Positions 1-10,084 of a stretch of 64,000 nucleotides of DNA are shown here, one piece after another; the stretch's first letter is position 1, and each line of letters opens with the position of its first letter. The stretch spans positions 1,555,750 to 1,619,749 of the forward strand of contig JACDQD010000009.1 of NCBI GenBank assembly GCA_019843655.1, read 5' to 3'. The notes beneath the pieces are model-generated. The model was not told the origin of the DNA, searched no databases, and was given only the letters and a program-made list of their open reading frames with translations. Origin of the DNA: Lethocerus indicus (taxonomy: Eukaryota > Arthropoda > Insecta > Hemiptera > Belostomatidae). Both the position numbers and the translations under genes were made by a program.

Positions 1-1068
1 AAAAATAACGCTGAGTCAATATATTCAATGGGGGACACCAATCAATGTGATTAAATTGAACTCGCGGTAACTTTAGCGTAATAAGAGTTACATCGTACAA
101 AAATATATGCACAACATCAGGCTTTAAGGCTTTAATCATCTTCAATAATTGTCTGTTTCCTGGATATTTTTTTTATGTCATTTTTCACCTCCACTGCTTC
201 GTCTCTCTGCTACTTCGTTGTATTCTATACTGTTAATATTTTTAATTCCGCACTGTTTTAACTGTACCGTAAATTTACGTAGTTTTACCGTTCGGTTAAG
301 ACGTGATGCCCGCGTAAAAGGGTCGTGAAAACCCCCATATATGGATTCATAAAGTCGTGGCGAATCAGTACACTGAGGGAGGTTTTGGATATGCGGGCAA
401 TAAACAGCTAAGTGTCGCTCTTAGTCGTCGGTATATTTGTGTATACCGCCCTCTCCGTCTGTATATATATATATACAGACAGTCGGTATATAACCGCCGG
501 CGTATGATAACGTCGGCGGCGCTGATAAGGGGATGGAAAAGCGGGGAAAATCGTCGTAAACCCGGCGTCAACTTGTTGTCTTTTACGGTCCAATAAAGTC
601 CGACGATCTTTGCCGTAAAAGTGGCACAAACTTCGAGACGAAGTTCTCTCAAAAAATTTCCACCCTTCGACCGATCGTTTGTCCCGCCCTCGCGGCGAGA
701 AAACCGAAGGGATGAACGATTTTCATTCAACCGGAATTATGCTACAATTATTGCGTTTCCCGAGCTACTTCAATCAACGGAAGTTTCTTGTTGTAAACGG
801 AAAATACAGAAGAAAAGACAAACACTACGGTATACTCAGGGAACGAAGTCGTCAACTTAACCGGCGACGTTATAAATATTTTAGGAAATCTGTTAGGTTT
901 GGGCTTAATTACAGATGCGACATTGAAGGACAATTTTTTTTTGTCGCCCTCTGGAGCGCATCAATCTCAATTCCTCTCCTGGAGAATTGAGCGAAAATAC
1001 ATCGTTTTATATATACGGTCAGTAAAGTACTAATCCGTTAGACAAAAAAAAAGGAGATATTTAAGCCT
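1..1068. other. Unassigned left-end DNA
   Basis: No gene or known element was recognised here. Short open frames on both strands (for example 357-596 and 679-990 on plus) overlap each other and have no recognisable domain. The only structured site is a perfect palindrome at 457-480. A poly(T)/poly(A)-containing AT-rich flank leads into the piggyBac remnant at about 1080. Confidence 0.6.
457..480. repeat. Perfect 24-bp palindrome with TA core
   Basis: GTCTG, an alternating TA core, then CAGAC, reading identically on both strands. The flanks also carry GGTATA-type sequence in inverted arrangement, so a longer imperfect hairpin is possible. No function is assigned. Confidence 0.8.
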
Positions 1069-1080
1069 TATATAAAATAC

Positions 1081-1420
1081 GGCGAAGAAAAGCAGGGTCG
1101 AAGAAACGAGTACCGGTGGGGAAATCTGGAATTTTCCAGTAGCGAAGATGAATTTCACGCGTTGGAAAAAGAAAATTGGAGAAATGTAGTGGATGAAAAT
1201 GAAAGCGATAATTACGATAGTGACTTACTTCCTAAAAAAAAAAAAAAAAAAAATCCTAAAGAGACGATATCTTTCGACAAATAAAATTTACAGCATCTCC
1301 AAAAGTTACGTGGCCAAAAAAATTTCCCCTAACATCGTTGGGCCTATCGATATATTCGAGTTGTACTTTACGGACGAATTAGTCGATAATAGAATAAAAC
1401 TAATAAAATTGTGCGAATAG
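1081..1420 (+). mobile_element. piggyBac-type transposase remnant (N-terminal part)
   Basis: Decayed coding sequence of a piggyBac-like transposase (DDE_Tnp_1_7 family, TTAA-specific cut-and-paste). One plus-strand frame from about 1081 to 1235 is acidic and Ser/Asp/Glu-rich (SSEDEF, ENWRNVVDENESDNYDSD), as is usual for the N-terminus of this family. A 20-nt A run at 1234-1253 interrupts it. In another frame, 1342-1390 reads IVGPIDIFELYFTDELVD, matching the conserved start of the transposase core (consensus near F-E-L-F-F-T-D-E-L-V-D). A stop at 1418-1420 follows a lost frame where the family normally continues toward an N-R-Y-A motif. No catalytic domain and no terminal repeat were found, so this is a dead fragment. 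Confidence 0.6.
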
Positions 1421-2049
1421 CGATATAAGTGGAAATAGATTGAAAAGGAAGAATTTTCTGCAATTTTCAATAGTCAGAAAATAAATTTCAATAAGGGATA
1501 TTATTAGCTGGATTATATTCACAGGGGATCGTTTCAATCAAATATTTTCGATGTTGCTTTCCATCTTTGAAAAGGATACAAAGAGCTAGTCATTTTAAAT
1601 GCTTTCGTTAAGGGTTGAATTGAAAATAACATAATCTGCTGTCGGCATAAATTTAGGGGGGAGGAAAAACACTTACGCCTCCGGAATATACACACCGTCT
1701 AATGCGTACGGGGGGGTGTATATTTTTCGGATGAATATTAGCCGGCCAATTACGCGGGCAAGGGAACTAATGAATAATGAATTGTAGGGGATGAATACCG
1801 TGTGCGGAATTCGGAATGAAATCTGGCCGACCCAGGAGGGGTTGAAAACGTTGGGGGTGGGAATTCAATTTTCCGATTGGCCTCTATTCCTCCGTATTAG
1901 GCGTTCACCTCTGTATTATAGACCGTTTATAGACCGCCGGCCTTGAAAGTCTGGAATTTCGGAAACTTGGGCCTGAAAAACGCCCGCTCCATCTATCTCT
2001 CCCTTCGAATTATTTACCATTAAATTCACGCCCGTTATTTATTCCCTTC
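1421..2049. other. Unassigned spacer
   Basis: Nothing recognisable. It contains a G7 run near 1710 and AT-rich sequence with no open frame above 60 codons. Confidence 0.6.
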
Positions 2050-2213
2050 CGAATCGACTTAAACAGAAAATTTGGACCCTTAAGGCCGTTACTGGAACGG
2101 ACATGGAAATTTCCAAAATCCCGCCTTTCCCTCCATCCAATTTTCCTCTCTTACCCATCCAATTTGTACTTATCAACATTCAATGTTGATTGTACAAAAT
2201 AAAAAAAAAAAAA
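2050..2213 (+). mobile_element. LINE 3' end fragment with A-rich tail (copy 1)
   Basis: Plus-strand fragment of a non-LTR retrotransposon seen again at 9.8, 11.5, 36.5, 42.3 and 45.4 kb. The start matches the 45.4-kb copy (reverse complement) over RT C-terminal codons reading R-I-D-L-N-R-K-F-G-P-L-R-P-L. An internal deletion then joins it to the tail motif TTCAATGTTGATTGTACAAA, followed by an A-rich run at about 2197-2213. The same tail with poly(A) ends the minus-strand copy at 42063. Confidence 0.6.
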
Positions 2214-2360
2214 TAGGATCATCGTTATCAGTCCTTTATACTTTTGAATTGGGCCAATATCGGGTTTAAATCAAGATCAAGGTTTAAGTCAAGAATCCGG
2301 ACAAATAACACGGACTGTATTTCTCTCTGCTGAGGATTTTCTTTTACGTTTAAACTTACG
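2214..2360. repeat. Dispersed repeat R1, copy 1
   Basis: Closely related to 10875-11016, sharing GGATCATCGTTATCAGTCC, AAGAATCCGGACAAATA and a TTTAAACT end. In both places it follows the LINE tail motif directly, so the LINE tail and R1 were copied together. The LINE tails at 36.5 and 42 kb lack R1, so R1 is not part of the LINE. No coding potential. Confidence 0.75.
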
Positions 2361-2365
2361 TTACT

Positions 2366-2411
2366 TGTACTGTCACCTGTACTGTCACCTATAACAGTAC
2401 AGGTGACATCT
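2366..2411. repeat. 12-mer tandem/inverted motif shared with the FB loop
   Basis: Two direct copies of TGTACTGTCACC are followed by the inverted ACAGTACAGGTGACA, giving a small hairpin. The same arrangement, with more copies, lies in the loop of the FB element at 8064-8145. This may be a stray FB loop. Confidence 0.6.
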
Positions 2412-3467
2412 ATCGTCTATTAATTTATAAGACAAGCACTTTGTACATTCTCCTATTTCCAGGCATATAGATAAGACTGTTTCGAAAATTTGAGTACTTT
2501 AAACGATTTTTAGGGTTTTTTTGGGGGGGAACTCCTACAAAACTCCCCACAAACTAGGGTTTGTATTTTGGATAAATTAAACCAGTACTGAATATTTTTA
2601 AAATTATACTCTCATTCTTCATCGTCTTGCCTGCTATTCGTCAACCTTATTATTGGTTTTTATTTTGAAGAAAAAAAGGGTAAATCCTTCTTGGAATACT
2701 GAAATATTCCTTCGGGACATCCATAATTCCTGAACCTGAATCCCTTCCCGTAGCATAGTTCAAGCATCCAATAACATCATATGCGAAAGTGATATTGTGT
2801 TTTCTTGTGGCGGACGGCCGAAATGAGCGATAAGATCGGTCCACCATACAGCATACATTATTTATTCTCTGGGGGCATCGATTACTACCCCTCGATTTAT
2901 GGTGCCCTTCAAGTTATTTTCCGTTTCCTACATCCCTATTTGTGGCCGGGACGTCGTCTTCAGTGCCGAAATTAATTTTTTTCGAAAATGAAAACATCCA
3001 ATATAATTGTACAGATAGTTCGGGAAAGCGATAATATCGTGTCGTTGAAAGGCTACCGAAGATGGCGAACGGCCGAAACCGGTCTAACGGAGACCGTTAA
3101 CAGGAAACAGATCTGAACGATAGGACAGTTTGGCGCTTGGCGCGTCCCATCGTCGAAGTCAACGGTGAAGTGGCGCTGACGAAGCCCGAACTTCGTGAAG
3201 TCCACCCGGAGCCGGCCTTCGGGCTTAACTAATACCGGTCGGCGCCAGCCGGGTCGATAAAGGCCTAACGGAGGGATGAGGAGACCGACTCCCTTATTGC
3301 TTCACCAACAACATCCTTACTACATTAATATATTAAATATACGAATTAACCGAGGTGAGGCACTGTTTTAAAGTATTGATTCCAGCGTCGACGTCAATAT
3401 CAGAATTTATTTTCGAGTAACCACAATATATTAGGAGATATTATACATTATATATTAAAATTATTCC
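2412..3467. other. Unassigned spacer with a short FB fragment
   Basis: No gene recognised. Positions 3051-3090 hold an FB right-arm core (CTACCGAAGATGGCGAACGG then CCGAAACCGGTCT). The GC-rich stretch 3110-3250 has repeated short inverted pieces such as GGCGCTTGGCGCG but no clear unit. Confidence 0.55.
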
Positions 3468-3603
3468 AGTTTAGAATACCTGTTCTGTGGTCTGCTAAGG
3501 GTTGGAATACCGTTGATTTCGTGTGTTTCTGTCTCCTCGCTGTTCCGGTCTTTTTCTAGACCGAACCAGCGAGAGGAGACAGAAACCGGTTAAATCTACG
3601 GTA
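3468..3603. mobile_element. FB foldback element, internally deleted (136 bp)
   Basis: Begins with the FB terminus (AGTTTAGAATACCTG) and has lost the whole central core. The left arm runs to GGTCTTTTTCTAGACC, and the right arm returns with AGCGAGAGGAGACAGAAACC and ATCTACGGTA. It still folds as a near-perfect hairpin. The far right terminus is absent. Confidence 0.75.
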
Positions 3604-3896
3604 AAATTATTCGTTATACAGTTAAAATTTTTACATGCAGTGAAAAACATATATAGTACCGAAAATGATCGATTTAACCCGTAGATGATTGGCGATGTAA
3701 TAATGAAGTATAAATTATTATTTATTAGTCTTGTACCAACAGTTGTTGGTGTTAGTCGAATAAAAACGTTTCTCTGATTGTAATTAACAATTGTGACAAT
3801 AAAACTCCTCATCCTCTTTAAGCGAACGGTGGCCATTCCCAAAATGAAATTCGCTATACAATCGGGGGTTTATTTATAAAAGATATATATATTTCA
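3604..3896. other. AT-rich spacer
   Basis: No recognisable feature. The 115-codon minus-strand open frame (3495-3842) runs into FB sequence and has no recognisable domain. Confidence 0.6.
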
Positions 3897-4083
3897 TACC
3901 GTAGATTTCGTGTGTTTCCTCTCGCCGGTTCGGTCTTTCGCCAGACCGGTATCGGCCGCTCGCCACATCTTCGGTAGCGGTGTCAGTCACTTTTGGATGT
4001 TTTTCGTGCCGAAACCGGTCTAGGCAAAAGGCCAAACCGGCGAGAGGAGACAGAAACACAAGAAACTACTGTATTCCAACCCT
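3897..4083. mobile_element. FB foldback element without outer termini
   Basis: Left arm from ACCGTAGATTTCGTGTG through CGCCAGACCGG and CTTCGGTAGCGGTGTCAGTCAC to GGATGTTTTTCG. The right arm lacks the inner core and resumes at CCGAAACCGGTCTAGGC, ending at TATTCCAACCC. The outer terminus (GGTCTGC/GCAGACC) is missing on both sides. Confidence 0.75.
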
Positions 4084-4482
4084 GACTAATATATATTTTA
4101 TTGTTTTTATATAGTTATCGTCTTATTTTAAAATTTTAACCGGTAACCTGTCATAATTTCTGCCTTATAACAGACCTGTCTAGCTCGGTTATTTGTGCCG
4201 GGTGTTTGGAATCGAGGCGTGGTTGTGCGAAGGCGAACGGGAAGGGTCGCTCAACTCGGATCGATAGTGATGTTGGTAGATTGGAGTTGGAGTTGTGGAG
4301 TTGGTGTCCGTGTTGGCGGTGCTTTCCAACCCCACCCCAACCGCCCTACGAATAAATGGCTTCTTTATTCTTTCTCCCGCCGGCGGCCTTTTTTTCCCAC
4401 CCTCTCGGAGGGCTCCTCCCTCCCTTTCCCTCCAACCCCCCACCCTGGTTGGCGTCCTACTACCACAACTACCCTCTCTCTC

Positions 4483-4519
<37 letters not shown>

Positions 4520-4831
4520 TACTACCCCTAATATCAGTTTCTCCCAGCCTTTGGTTCCGCATTGAAAATATACCGAATCCGCCCCAATAAGACACAGTGT
4601 ACCGATCCGATCGTGACGGCCCGAGTTTGAAGTACAGTTTTACGATTTAATGAAATCAAAGGGGTAATCGAGTCATAAAAACTGATATGAATACGAATTT
4701 CGCGAAAGTCCCGAGAGACGCCTCAAGAGGATATGGCCACATGACCGGTAAGAACTGGAGCGGATTAATGGATTCTCCGACAAAAGGGACATTTCATAGT
4801 CACTAGATATAATTATATGTACGTTGATTAG
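4084..4831. other. Unassigned spacer with pyrimidine-rich tract
   Basis: No gene recognised. The overlapping plus frames at 4195-4590 and the minus frame at 4189-4443 owe their openness to pyrimidine-rich low-complexity sequence and are not taken as coding. Confidence 0.6.
4473..4516. repeat. (CT)n microsatellite
   Basis: About 20 CT dinucleotides with one interruption (CTATC). Confidence 0.95.
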
Positions 4832-5026
4832 TGTGTAGATTTCGTGTGTTTCTCTCTCTCTCTGTCTGGTCTTCCGCCAGACCGGTTTCAACCGCTCGCC
4901 ACCTTCAGTAGCGCGGTGTCACTTTCGTACTTCGGGATATTTTTTCGGGGGGGGGGGCCATCCTCTCAAAACATCCGAAAGTGACTGACACCCCGCTACT
5001 GAAGGTGGCGAGCGGCCGAAACCTGT
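4832..5026. mobile_element. FB foldback element with G-run in the loop
   Basis: Both arm cores are present: CTTCAGTAGCGCGGTGTCAC on the left, and GTGACTGACACCCCGCTACT then GAAGGTGGCGAGCGGCCG on the right. They are separated by a short loop with a run of about 9 G near 4950. The first part of the left arm has become (CT)n (TTTCTCTCTCTCTCTGTC). The outermost right arm is lost. Confidence 0.75.
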
Positions 5027-5233
5027 ATCTCTGAGCATAAGCGTAGACCTTTTGCCTCGAAGTTTTTACGCCCGGAACGACTTCCGTCTGGAATCTCCAG
5101 CCGCGAGATACGCCTCACGTCCACGTCGGTGTCAACGAGGCTAATTCGTCGATTTCGTTAGGCTAATGTCAATTTTAGTGCACGTTTTAAGTCGGTTCTG
5201 TTGCGTCATTCGTCTCCCACTCGCAGCTGCTGG

Positions 5234-5303
5234 GGACGGCGAAACCGGTCTGGCGAAAGACCAGACCGGCGAGAGGAGACGGAAACGCAGGAAATCCACG
5301 ATA
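5234..5303. mobile_element. FB right-arm fragment
   Basis: Contains CGAAACCGGTCTGGCGAAAG, ACCGGCGAGAGGAGACGGAA and ATCCACGATA, that is the outer half of a right arm without its terminus or partner arm. Confidence 0.7.
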
Positions 5304-5889
5304 AATATTGCATTCGTGACATAAAAATAAAGAAATAATTTATACTTAGGATCTGATAAGGCCGAAGTACTTTTTTTTTTCAAATAATGATAAACAGTCG
5401 GACCCTGATGAAGGGACGGGAAAGTGGTCCGAAACGTCGGAAGAAGACAACGCTCCGTGTGATGGCCGAAAACCCTTCGTCTGGAGCTCGCTCGGGCGAA
5501 TAATCAGTGATAATTCGAATTCCGGTCTGGAAAACATTCCAGTGTTTGGCTGGGAAAAAAAAACCACGGTCGAAATAAATACTAATGGGGATTAGAACGG
5601 GAGGAAAAATTATTATTTGGACGAGGACGGTGCGGGTTCAACGACCCTCGGGCTTAAGGTAGGATTGGGTCGTCTTCCGGCCTTCGGGACGAACGACCTT
5701 AGGAATGCGGAGCTGCTGGAATGTCAAAAATCCTCCCCCTAAAGAGAGGAATTAAGTTGTTTGCCTTGAGGGGCTGTAAATCGGCGATCGATACCGGTAG
5801 AGGTGGGCCCCCTCCTGAATCTCTGAAATGTGTCTATTTTCTATCAGATACTTCGCCCTGCAATTACGGAGTCCTCCTTTTCCCCAACG
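5304..5889. other. Unassigned spacer with a stem-loop
   Basis: At 5398-5432 TCGGACC pairs perfectly with GGTCCGA around a loop that begins CTGATGAAG, and is followed by AACGTCGG. The CGAAACGTC end resembles the R2 repeat at 40.5 and 45 kb. Minus-strand frames here have no recognisable domain. Confidence 0.5.
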
Positions 5890-6045
5890 GCCTTTCGCCG
5901 TCTTCAGTAGCGGTGCGGGTCACGGCACTACGGGACAATTCTGCGGGGCGTCACCGCTCGCACTTGACCCGTGCGGGATGCCCCGTTGCGACAGAGTGGA
6001 ACGACGCTACTGAAAACCGGTCTGGCGAAAGACTGGCGAGCATGC
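5890..6045. mobile_element. FB element, divergent core copy
   Basis: GCCGTCTTCAGTAGCGGTGC on the left and CGACGCTACTGAAAACCGGT on the right flank an unusual GC-rich loop (CGGCACTACGGGACAATTCT region) with its own inverted pieces (CGGGTCA and TGACCCGTG). It ends in GGCGAGCATGCGACC, shared with the 7.7-kb copy. Confidence 0.6.
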
Positions 6046-6296
6046 GACCATATCCGGGTCTAGAATGTAGAATCTTAAATTGCATTCTTTTACCAGTATA
6101 GGACCATATCTAGGTAGGACATAAATTGAAGTAATCAGCCATGTCAACACTGAACCCCACCGAAGATTGGGGACGCCAAAACCGGTCTAGAAATGAGTGA
6201 TTGATGAAGTTTTGTCGTGTTTTCCCGTCTCCTCTCGCTGGTTCGCTCTTTTGCTAGACCGGTTTCGGCTGCTCGCCGTATTGTTGTACTGTCACT
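5993..6296 (+). repeat. Segmental duplication, copy a
   Basis: Duplicated at 7670-8074 in the same orientation. It includes the end of one FB copy, unique DNA (GACCATATCTAGGTAGGACA and ACCCCACCGAAGATTGGGG) and the left arm of the next FB copy. Copy b carries about 80 extra bases after GCATGCGACCAT. Confidence 0.9.
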
Positions 6297-6498
6297 ACTA
6301 CCTCACTACCCGTACTGTCATACACCAGTGACACAGTGACAGTGGGCAGACTGAGGATGTTCACGAAAACATCCAAAGTGCCGACAGCGACTGACACAGC
6401 GCTACTGAAGATGGCGAGCGGCCGAAACCGCCGGTCTAGCGAAAGACCGAACCACCGGCGAGAGGAGACGGAAACACCACAAGACGGGTATGTTGAAC
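6214..6498. mobile_element. FB foldback element, 5' divergent subtype
   Basis: The left arm has CCCGTCTCCTCTCGCTGGTT and TTTGCTAGACCGGTTTCGGC. The loop holds several TGTACTGTCAC-type pieces and GACACAGTGACAGTGGGCAG. The full right arm runs from AAAACATCCAAAGTGCCGAC through GACACAGCGCTACTGAAGAT to GACGGGTATGTTGAAC. The left start is GTCTAGAAATGAGTGATTGA, a subtype also seen at 7.95 and 36.3 kb, not the usual terminus. Confidence 0.75.
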
Positions 6499-6965
6499 GA
6501 TTTTTTGTCCTTAACGTCGCGGATGATTTAATCCGTTTCAGTTGAATGTCCGGGGCGTACTCCGGGATCTGGCGGTACGACGAGAATGCGTCCTCGTAAG
6601 GACGAGACAAGAAACGTCCTTTGGAGTGTTGTTTCTGATTGAGAAGAAGAGAGAGAGAGAGAGAGAGAGAGACAGAGGGAGAGAGAGTAGCTCATTCATC
6701 ACGCACAAACACACGCATAACCGTCCCATTTCAGCGCTGAAATGACTCCCAGAACAAGTTATTAGGCGTCGTCAACAGATATGTTGTCAGCCTACATGAC
6801 TAATGGGGACGTTGACATGTTGGGGGATTTTTACCCAGAATGGAAATCATCAACACATTTACCTTCCGCCCTATTTAAATATTTTACAATATCGCCAGAA
6901 ACCGGTCTCGGATTCGTTCAGACCGTTTTACGCTACTGTCTATTCAAATAATACCCAACTGGTTA
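6499..6965. other. Unassigned spacer with GA repeat
   Basis: No gene recognised. The frames at 6538-6745 are open because of the (GA)n tract at 6648-6687. Confidence 0.6.
6648..6687. repeat. (GA)n microsatellite
   Basis: A GA-dinucleotide run, with GACAGAGGG interrupting it near its right end. Confidence 0.9.
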
Positions 6966-7128
6966 GTTCAACATGGTCTTGCGGTGTTTCAGTCAGACCG
7001 GTTTCGGCCGTTCGCCGTCTTCGGTGACAGTATGACAGCGGGCAGTGAGGATGGCCCGAAAACATCCAAAGTGCCAATAGTGACTACGCTACTGAAGACG
7101 GCGGAACGCACAACAAACCTACGGTACC
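6966..7128. mobile_element. FB foldback element with truncated left arm
   Basis: Starts AGTTCAACATGGTC, which is the FB end lacking about 11 bases of the terminal motif. The left core ends at CTTCGGTGACAGT. The right arm has AAAACATCCAAAGTGCCAAT and CTACGCTACTGAAGACGGCG and ends at AACCTACGGTACC. Confidence 0.7.
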
Positions 7129-7669
7129 TAACCAGTTATTCACGTACTTCGTTCCGACGCTTTATTTCGTCAAGTATGCTTCTAATCACAATATTTATAG
7201 TATAATCAACACTTACAGTTATAATTAAACCGCTTCTCCGGGATTTTATAACTTCGTCAACTGAATTGTATTTTAAGGCCACGTTGAAAGGTGAGAATTG
7301 AAACGTATCCAAGGATGTTTCGAAGGACTTTCGATTGTAATCTCTCAATTTACAGATTTCAGCTAAATATAACAGAGTTGTGATTACGCTAACTTGACAA
7401 AGTATTATAAACAATAGACTCGATATTACGACGCCCCAGAATTATGAATCGCTTAATTAGCCCGTAGCTCGAGAAAAGCGGGTCTCGTTTACGCCCCTAT
7501 ATACAAAAGGGAGTTATATTAGGAGAACTTGAGTTGTTAAAGGGCCTGTTAAAAGTTATTTCCGAACTTGTTCTATAGTTGGGCTCAACTTCAACTCTCG
7601 GCAAAGACCCGATACTCCCGGGGGATTAAAGATCCCAGTCGCTTTTAAGAGGGAATTTTCATTTTGTCC
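7129..7669. other. Unassigned spacer
   Basis: No gene or repeat recognised. A 92-codon minus-strand frame (7136-7414) is unidentifiable. Confidence 0.55.
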
Positions 7670-8074
7670 AGAGTGGAACGACGCTACTGAAAACCGGTCT
7701 GGCGAAAGACCGGACCGCCCTTGGCGAGCATGCGACCATTTATAAGAGAGATGGGACAGAAAAATCTCAAGATTCTGTCAAAAACATAGTGTAATAATTG
7801 CGCGAGTGCCGAAACCGGTCTAGAATGTAGAATCTTAAAAAAACTTGCATTCTTTCACCAGTATATAGGACCATATCTAGGTAGGACATAAATTGAAGTA
7901 ATCAGCCATGTCGACACTGAACCCCACCGAAGATTGGGGACGCCAAAACCGGTCTAGAAATGAGTGATTGATGATTTTTTTGTCGTAGGTTTGTGGTGTT
8001 TCTGTCTCCTCTCGTTGGTTCGGTCTTTTGCTAGACCGGTTTCGGCTGCTCGCCGTATTGTTGTACTGTCACTT
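7670..8074 (+). repeat. Segmental duplication, copy b
   Basis: Same order of blocks as 5993-6296 with few substitutions. The extra stretch at about 7741-7820 (ATAAGAGAGATGGGACAG and following) is absent from copy a, so either it was inserted here or lost there. Confidence 0.9.
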
Positions 8075-8155
8075 GTACTGTCACCTGTACTGTCACCTGT
8101 ACTTTTACCTGTACTGTCACCTTTAACAGTACAAGTGACACAGTGACAGTGGGCA
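8000..8155. mobile_element. FB left arm with expanded 12-mer loop
   Basis: TTCTGTCTCCTCTCGTTGGT and TTTGCTAGACCGGTTTCGGC lead into a loop with about five TGTACTGTCACC-like units (8064-8125). Inverted ACAGTACAAGTGACACAGTG follows. No right arm follows, so the element is broken in the loop. Confidence 0.7.
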
Positions 8156-8435
8156 GTACGTTAACAATTCATAACAGAAGAAGAGGAATTCATAAAAAAT
8201 TTATATATTTTTTAATTATATTTAGTAGAGAATCCGCCCGTTGATAGTAATAATCCCGTCGTTGCTAGGAACTGATTCTCAAGATGCTGTCGAATTAAAA
8301 TATTGCAGTTTCTAGAAGTGCAAGCGGCAATTTGTAACGTTTCGTTTCCGTACATTCTTGAGTCTTGAGCGCGCGGATTACAAGTGTGTAAATATTTTTC
8401 TTTTTTTGTAAGAAAAAACGCGTAAACGTAAAAAA

Positions 8436-8545
8436 CGTCTTCTGCCAGACCGGTTCCGGCCGCTCGACATCTTCACTTCAGTAGCGGTCTTGTTCAGTGA
8501 CCGGCACCGCTACTGAAGATGGCGAAAAGACCGAACAGAATCTAT
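8436..8545. mobile_element. Short FB hairpin
   Basis: A compact copy: TCTTCTGCCAGACCGGTTCC, a left core CTTCAGTAGCGGT, a 20-nt loop, then ACCGCTACTGAAGATGGCG and AAAGACCGAACAG. The outer arms are lost. Confidence 0.75.
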
Positions 8546-9714
8546 CCGTTATTCGGAACCGTTCGCGGACCGCAAAACATGTAATTTCAACTAATCTACA
8601 ACATATTGGGGAAGAAAAAAAGAAAAATTACCTTATTTAAAGGTGCGAATGGGTGGCTGAAAGTCCCCTTTGCGGTGGCCGAAGGCGAGATTTCGAAATT
8701 CCAACGCCTGTAAACAAAAAAAGATTTATTTAGCGGAGAAAAAGTGAAATTTTCTCTGATCATTTGTGTAAATGTAATCCCACATTAGGCGGAGTACAAC
8801 AAGAAGAAGAAGCTTAGAACATAATATTTATAATTTAATTAAGGATTATTTCACGAAATTGGGTATTACAGTGTTGATCCTGGAAAGAGACTAATGTTGT
8901 ATTTAGACGATAGGACGGCCAAGAATTGAATAAATTACTTAATATTACACATAGAGTTGTACTGTACGGTATTTATGGTTCGTAGAGTAATGTATAAATT
9001 TATAATAATAAATAATACAGCACATCTGATACAATCGTCATTAAAATATATCCATTCTTACAGTTTATAAACAAATATGATAATATAATTAACAAGTTTT
9101 CTTTATAAATTACACTGATATAATCATTTGTTATAAAGCTATAATTTATGTTTAAATAAAAATTGTCATAAATTGAAAAAATAAATATGTATGATACACA
9201 AACACATCGGTGTTATATGGTGCATTGAAGATTTTTATTACGTGTGTAGTATATAAATAATTTATCCCATATTACTCATATATATATCTAATGTTACAGC
9301 CTATTTCTAAAACCACAATTTACTGTAAATGCGATGCGTAAACAGCGATAGAAGGTTTATTAGTCGGGTTCTGAAGTTCTGAAGAGTAAATCAATGCCTT
9401 TCTCTCTCATCCCCATTGATCTCTGTTACTTGTTAATAAAGCCCTCTCAATCCGAGAGACAACTGGTGCTATAATAAAGGATATTGGCAGAATGGAAATT
9501 CGTAATGAGATCCTGATGAAAGTGCTCCTTCCATCCCTCACTCCTCCTTCCCTCTCTCTCTCTATCCCTCCCTCTCTCCTCCTCTTATCTAATTTGTCCA
9601 GGGCACCTTTCCCCTTCACCAAAACCAGCCCCTTCCAATAACCTTTCCCCTTCGAGCTTTCTTTTCCAATGGACCGGAAAAGCGCTTTCTCAAGCGCTCG
9701 GATAAGGAGAAATC
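8546..9714. other. AT-rich unassigned spacer
   Basis: No gene recognised. 8800-9350 is strongly AT-rich. 9537-9595 is a CT-rich low-complexity tract which keeps the minus frame 9407-9826 open, so that frame is not accepted as coding. Confidence 0.6.
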
Positions 9715-9784
9715 TCCGAAGCGGTTTTTCGACCGCCGTCCCCCCTTCATCTTCTCGTCGCCGGCCGTTCTCCGATATAAGGGT
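9715..9784 (+). repeat. Direct repeat flanking LINE and SatA block, left copy
   Basis: Shares GAAGCGGTTTTTCGACCGCC and CGTCGCCGGCCGTTCTCCGA then TATAAGG with 10799-10856. The two copies bracket the LINE fragment and the SatA array. Confidence 0.8.
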
Positions 9785-9831
9785 TGACCCCCCCCCCTTA
9801 CTGTATAAAGCGGTCGTCTTCGGCATTACTT

Positions 9832-10065
9832 AAAAAAAGGACATCAGAATTGACATTAAGTAACAAACTGACAGCATACAGAGCGATACTTAGAGCTGTG
9901 GGGTTCCACAACAAGACATCCAGTCAAAAGTCCTTCGCAAAGTCCTTAATGCTCTCCCCGGGGTCGTTTTCTAAACACAGAATCCAACATGACCTCAACA
10001 TACTGATTAAGTCGCAAAATCCCAGTTGGCGAAGTTCCACTCCCGCCTTTCTACTAGTCCCAATA
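9832..10065 (+). mobile_element. LINE reverse-transcriptase C-terminal remnant (copy 2)
   Basis: In frame: SELTLSNKLTAYRAILR, a short gap, AVGFHNKTSSQKSFAKSLMLS, then HRIQHDLNILI. This is the end of the reverse transcriptase of jockey-like non-LTR retrotransposons, where family members carry a leucine-rich L-S-N-K-L-x-x-Y-K-A-I-L-K-P block and later H-x-D-L-N-I. Against the 42-kb copy it lacks six codons (PDLRYR). It passes into SatA without the tail or poly(A). Confidence 0.65.
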
Positions 10066-10084
10066 CCTGAAATCCTCATTTTCG

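Noticed and set aside
4365..4595. Charged or Ser/Leu-repeat proteins over (CT)n and (GA)n tracts, also at 6538-6745 and 38824-39039
   Set aside because: Low-complexity translation of dinucleotide repeats.
5398..5432. Hammerhead ribozyme (CTGATGA and GAAAC present)
   Set aside because: The only perfect stem (TCGGACC/GGTCCGA) encloses CTGATGA, whereas in a hammerhead stem II must start right after it; a cleavage triplet in the right place was not found. Kept only as a motif under R2.
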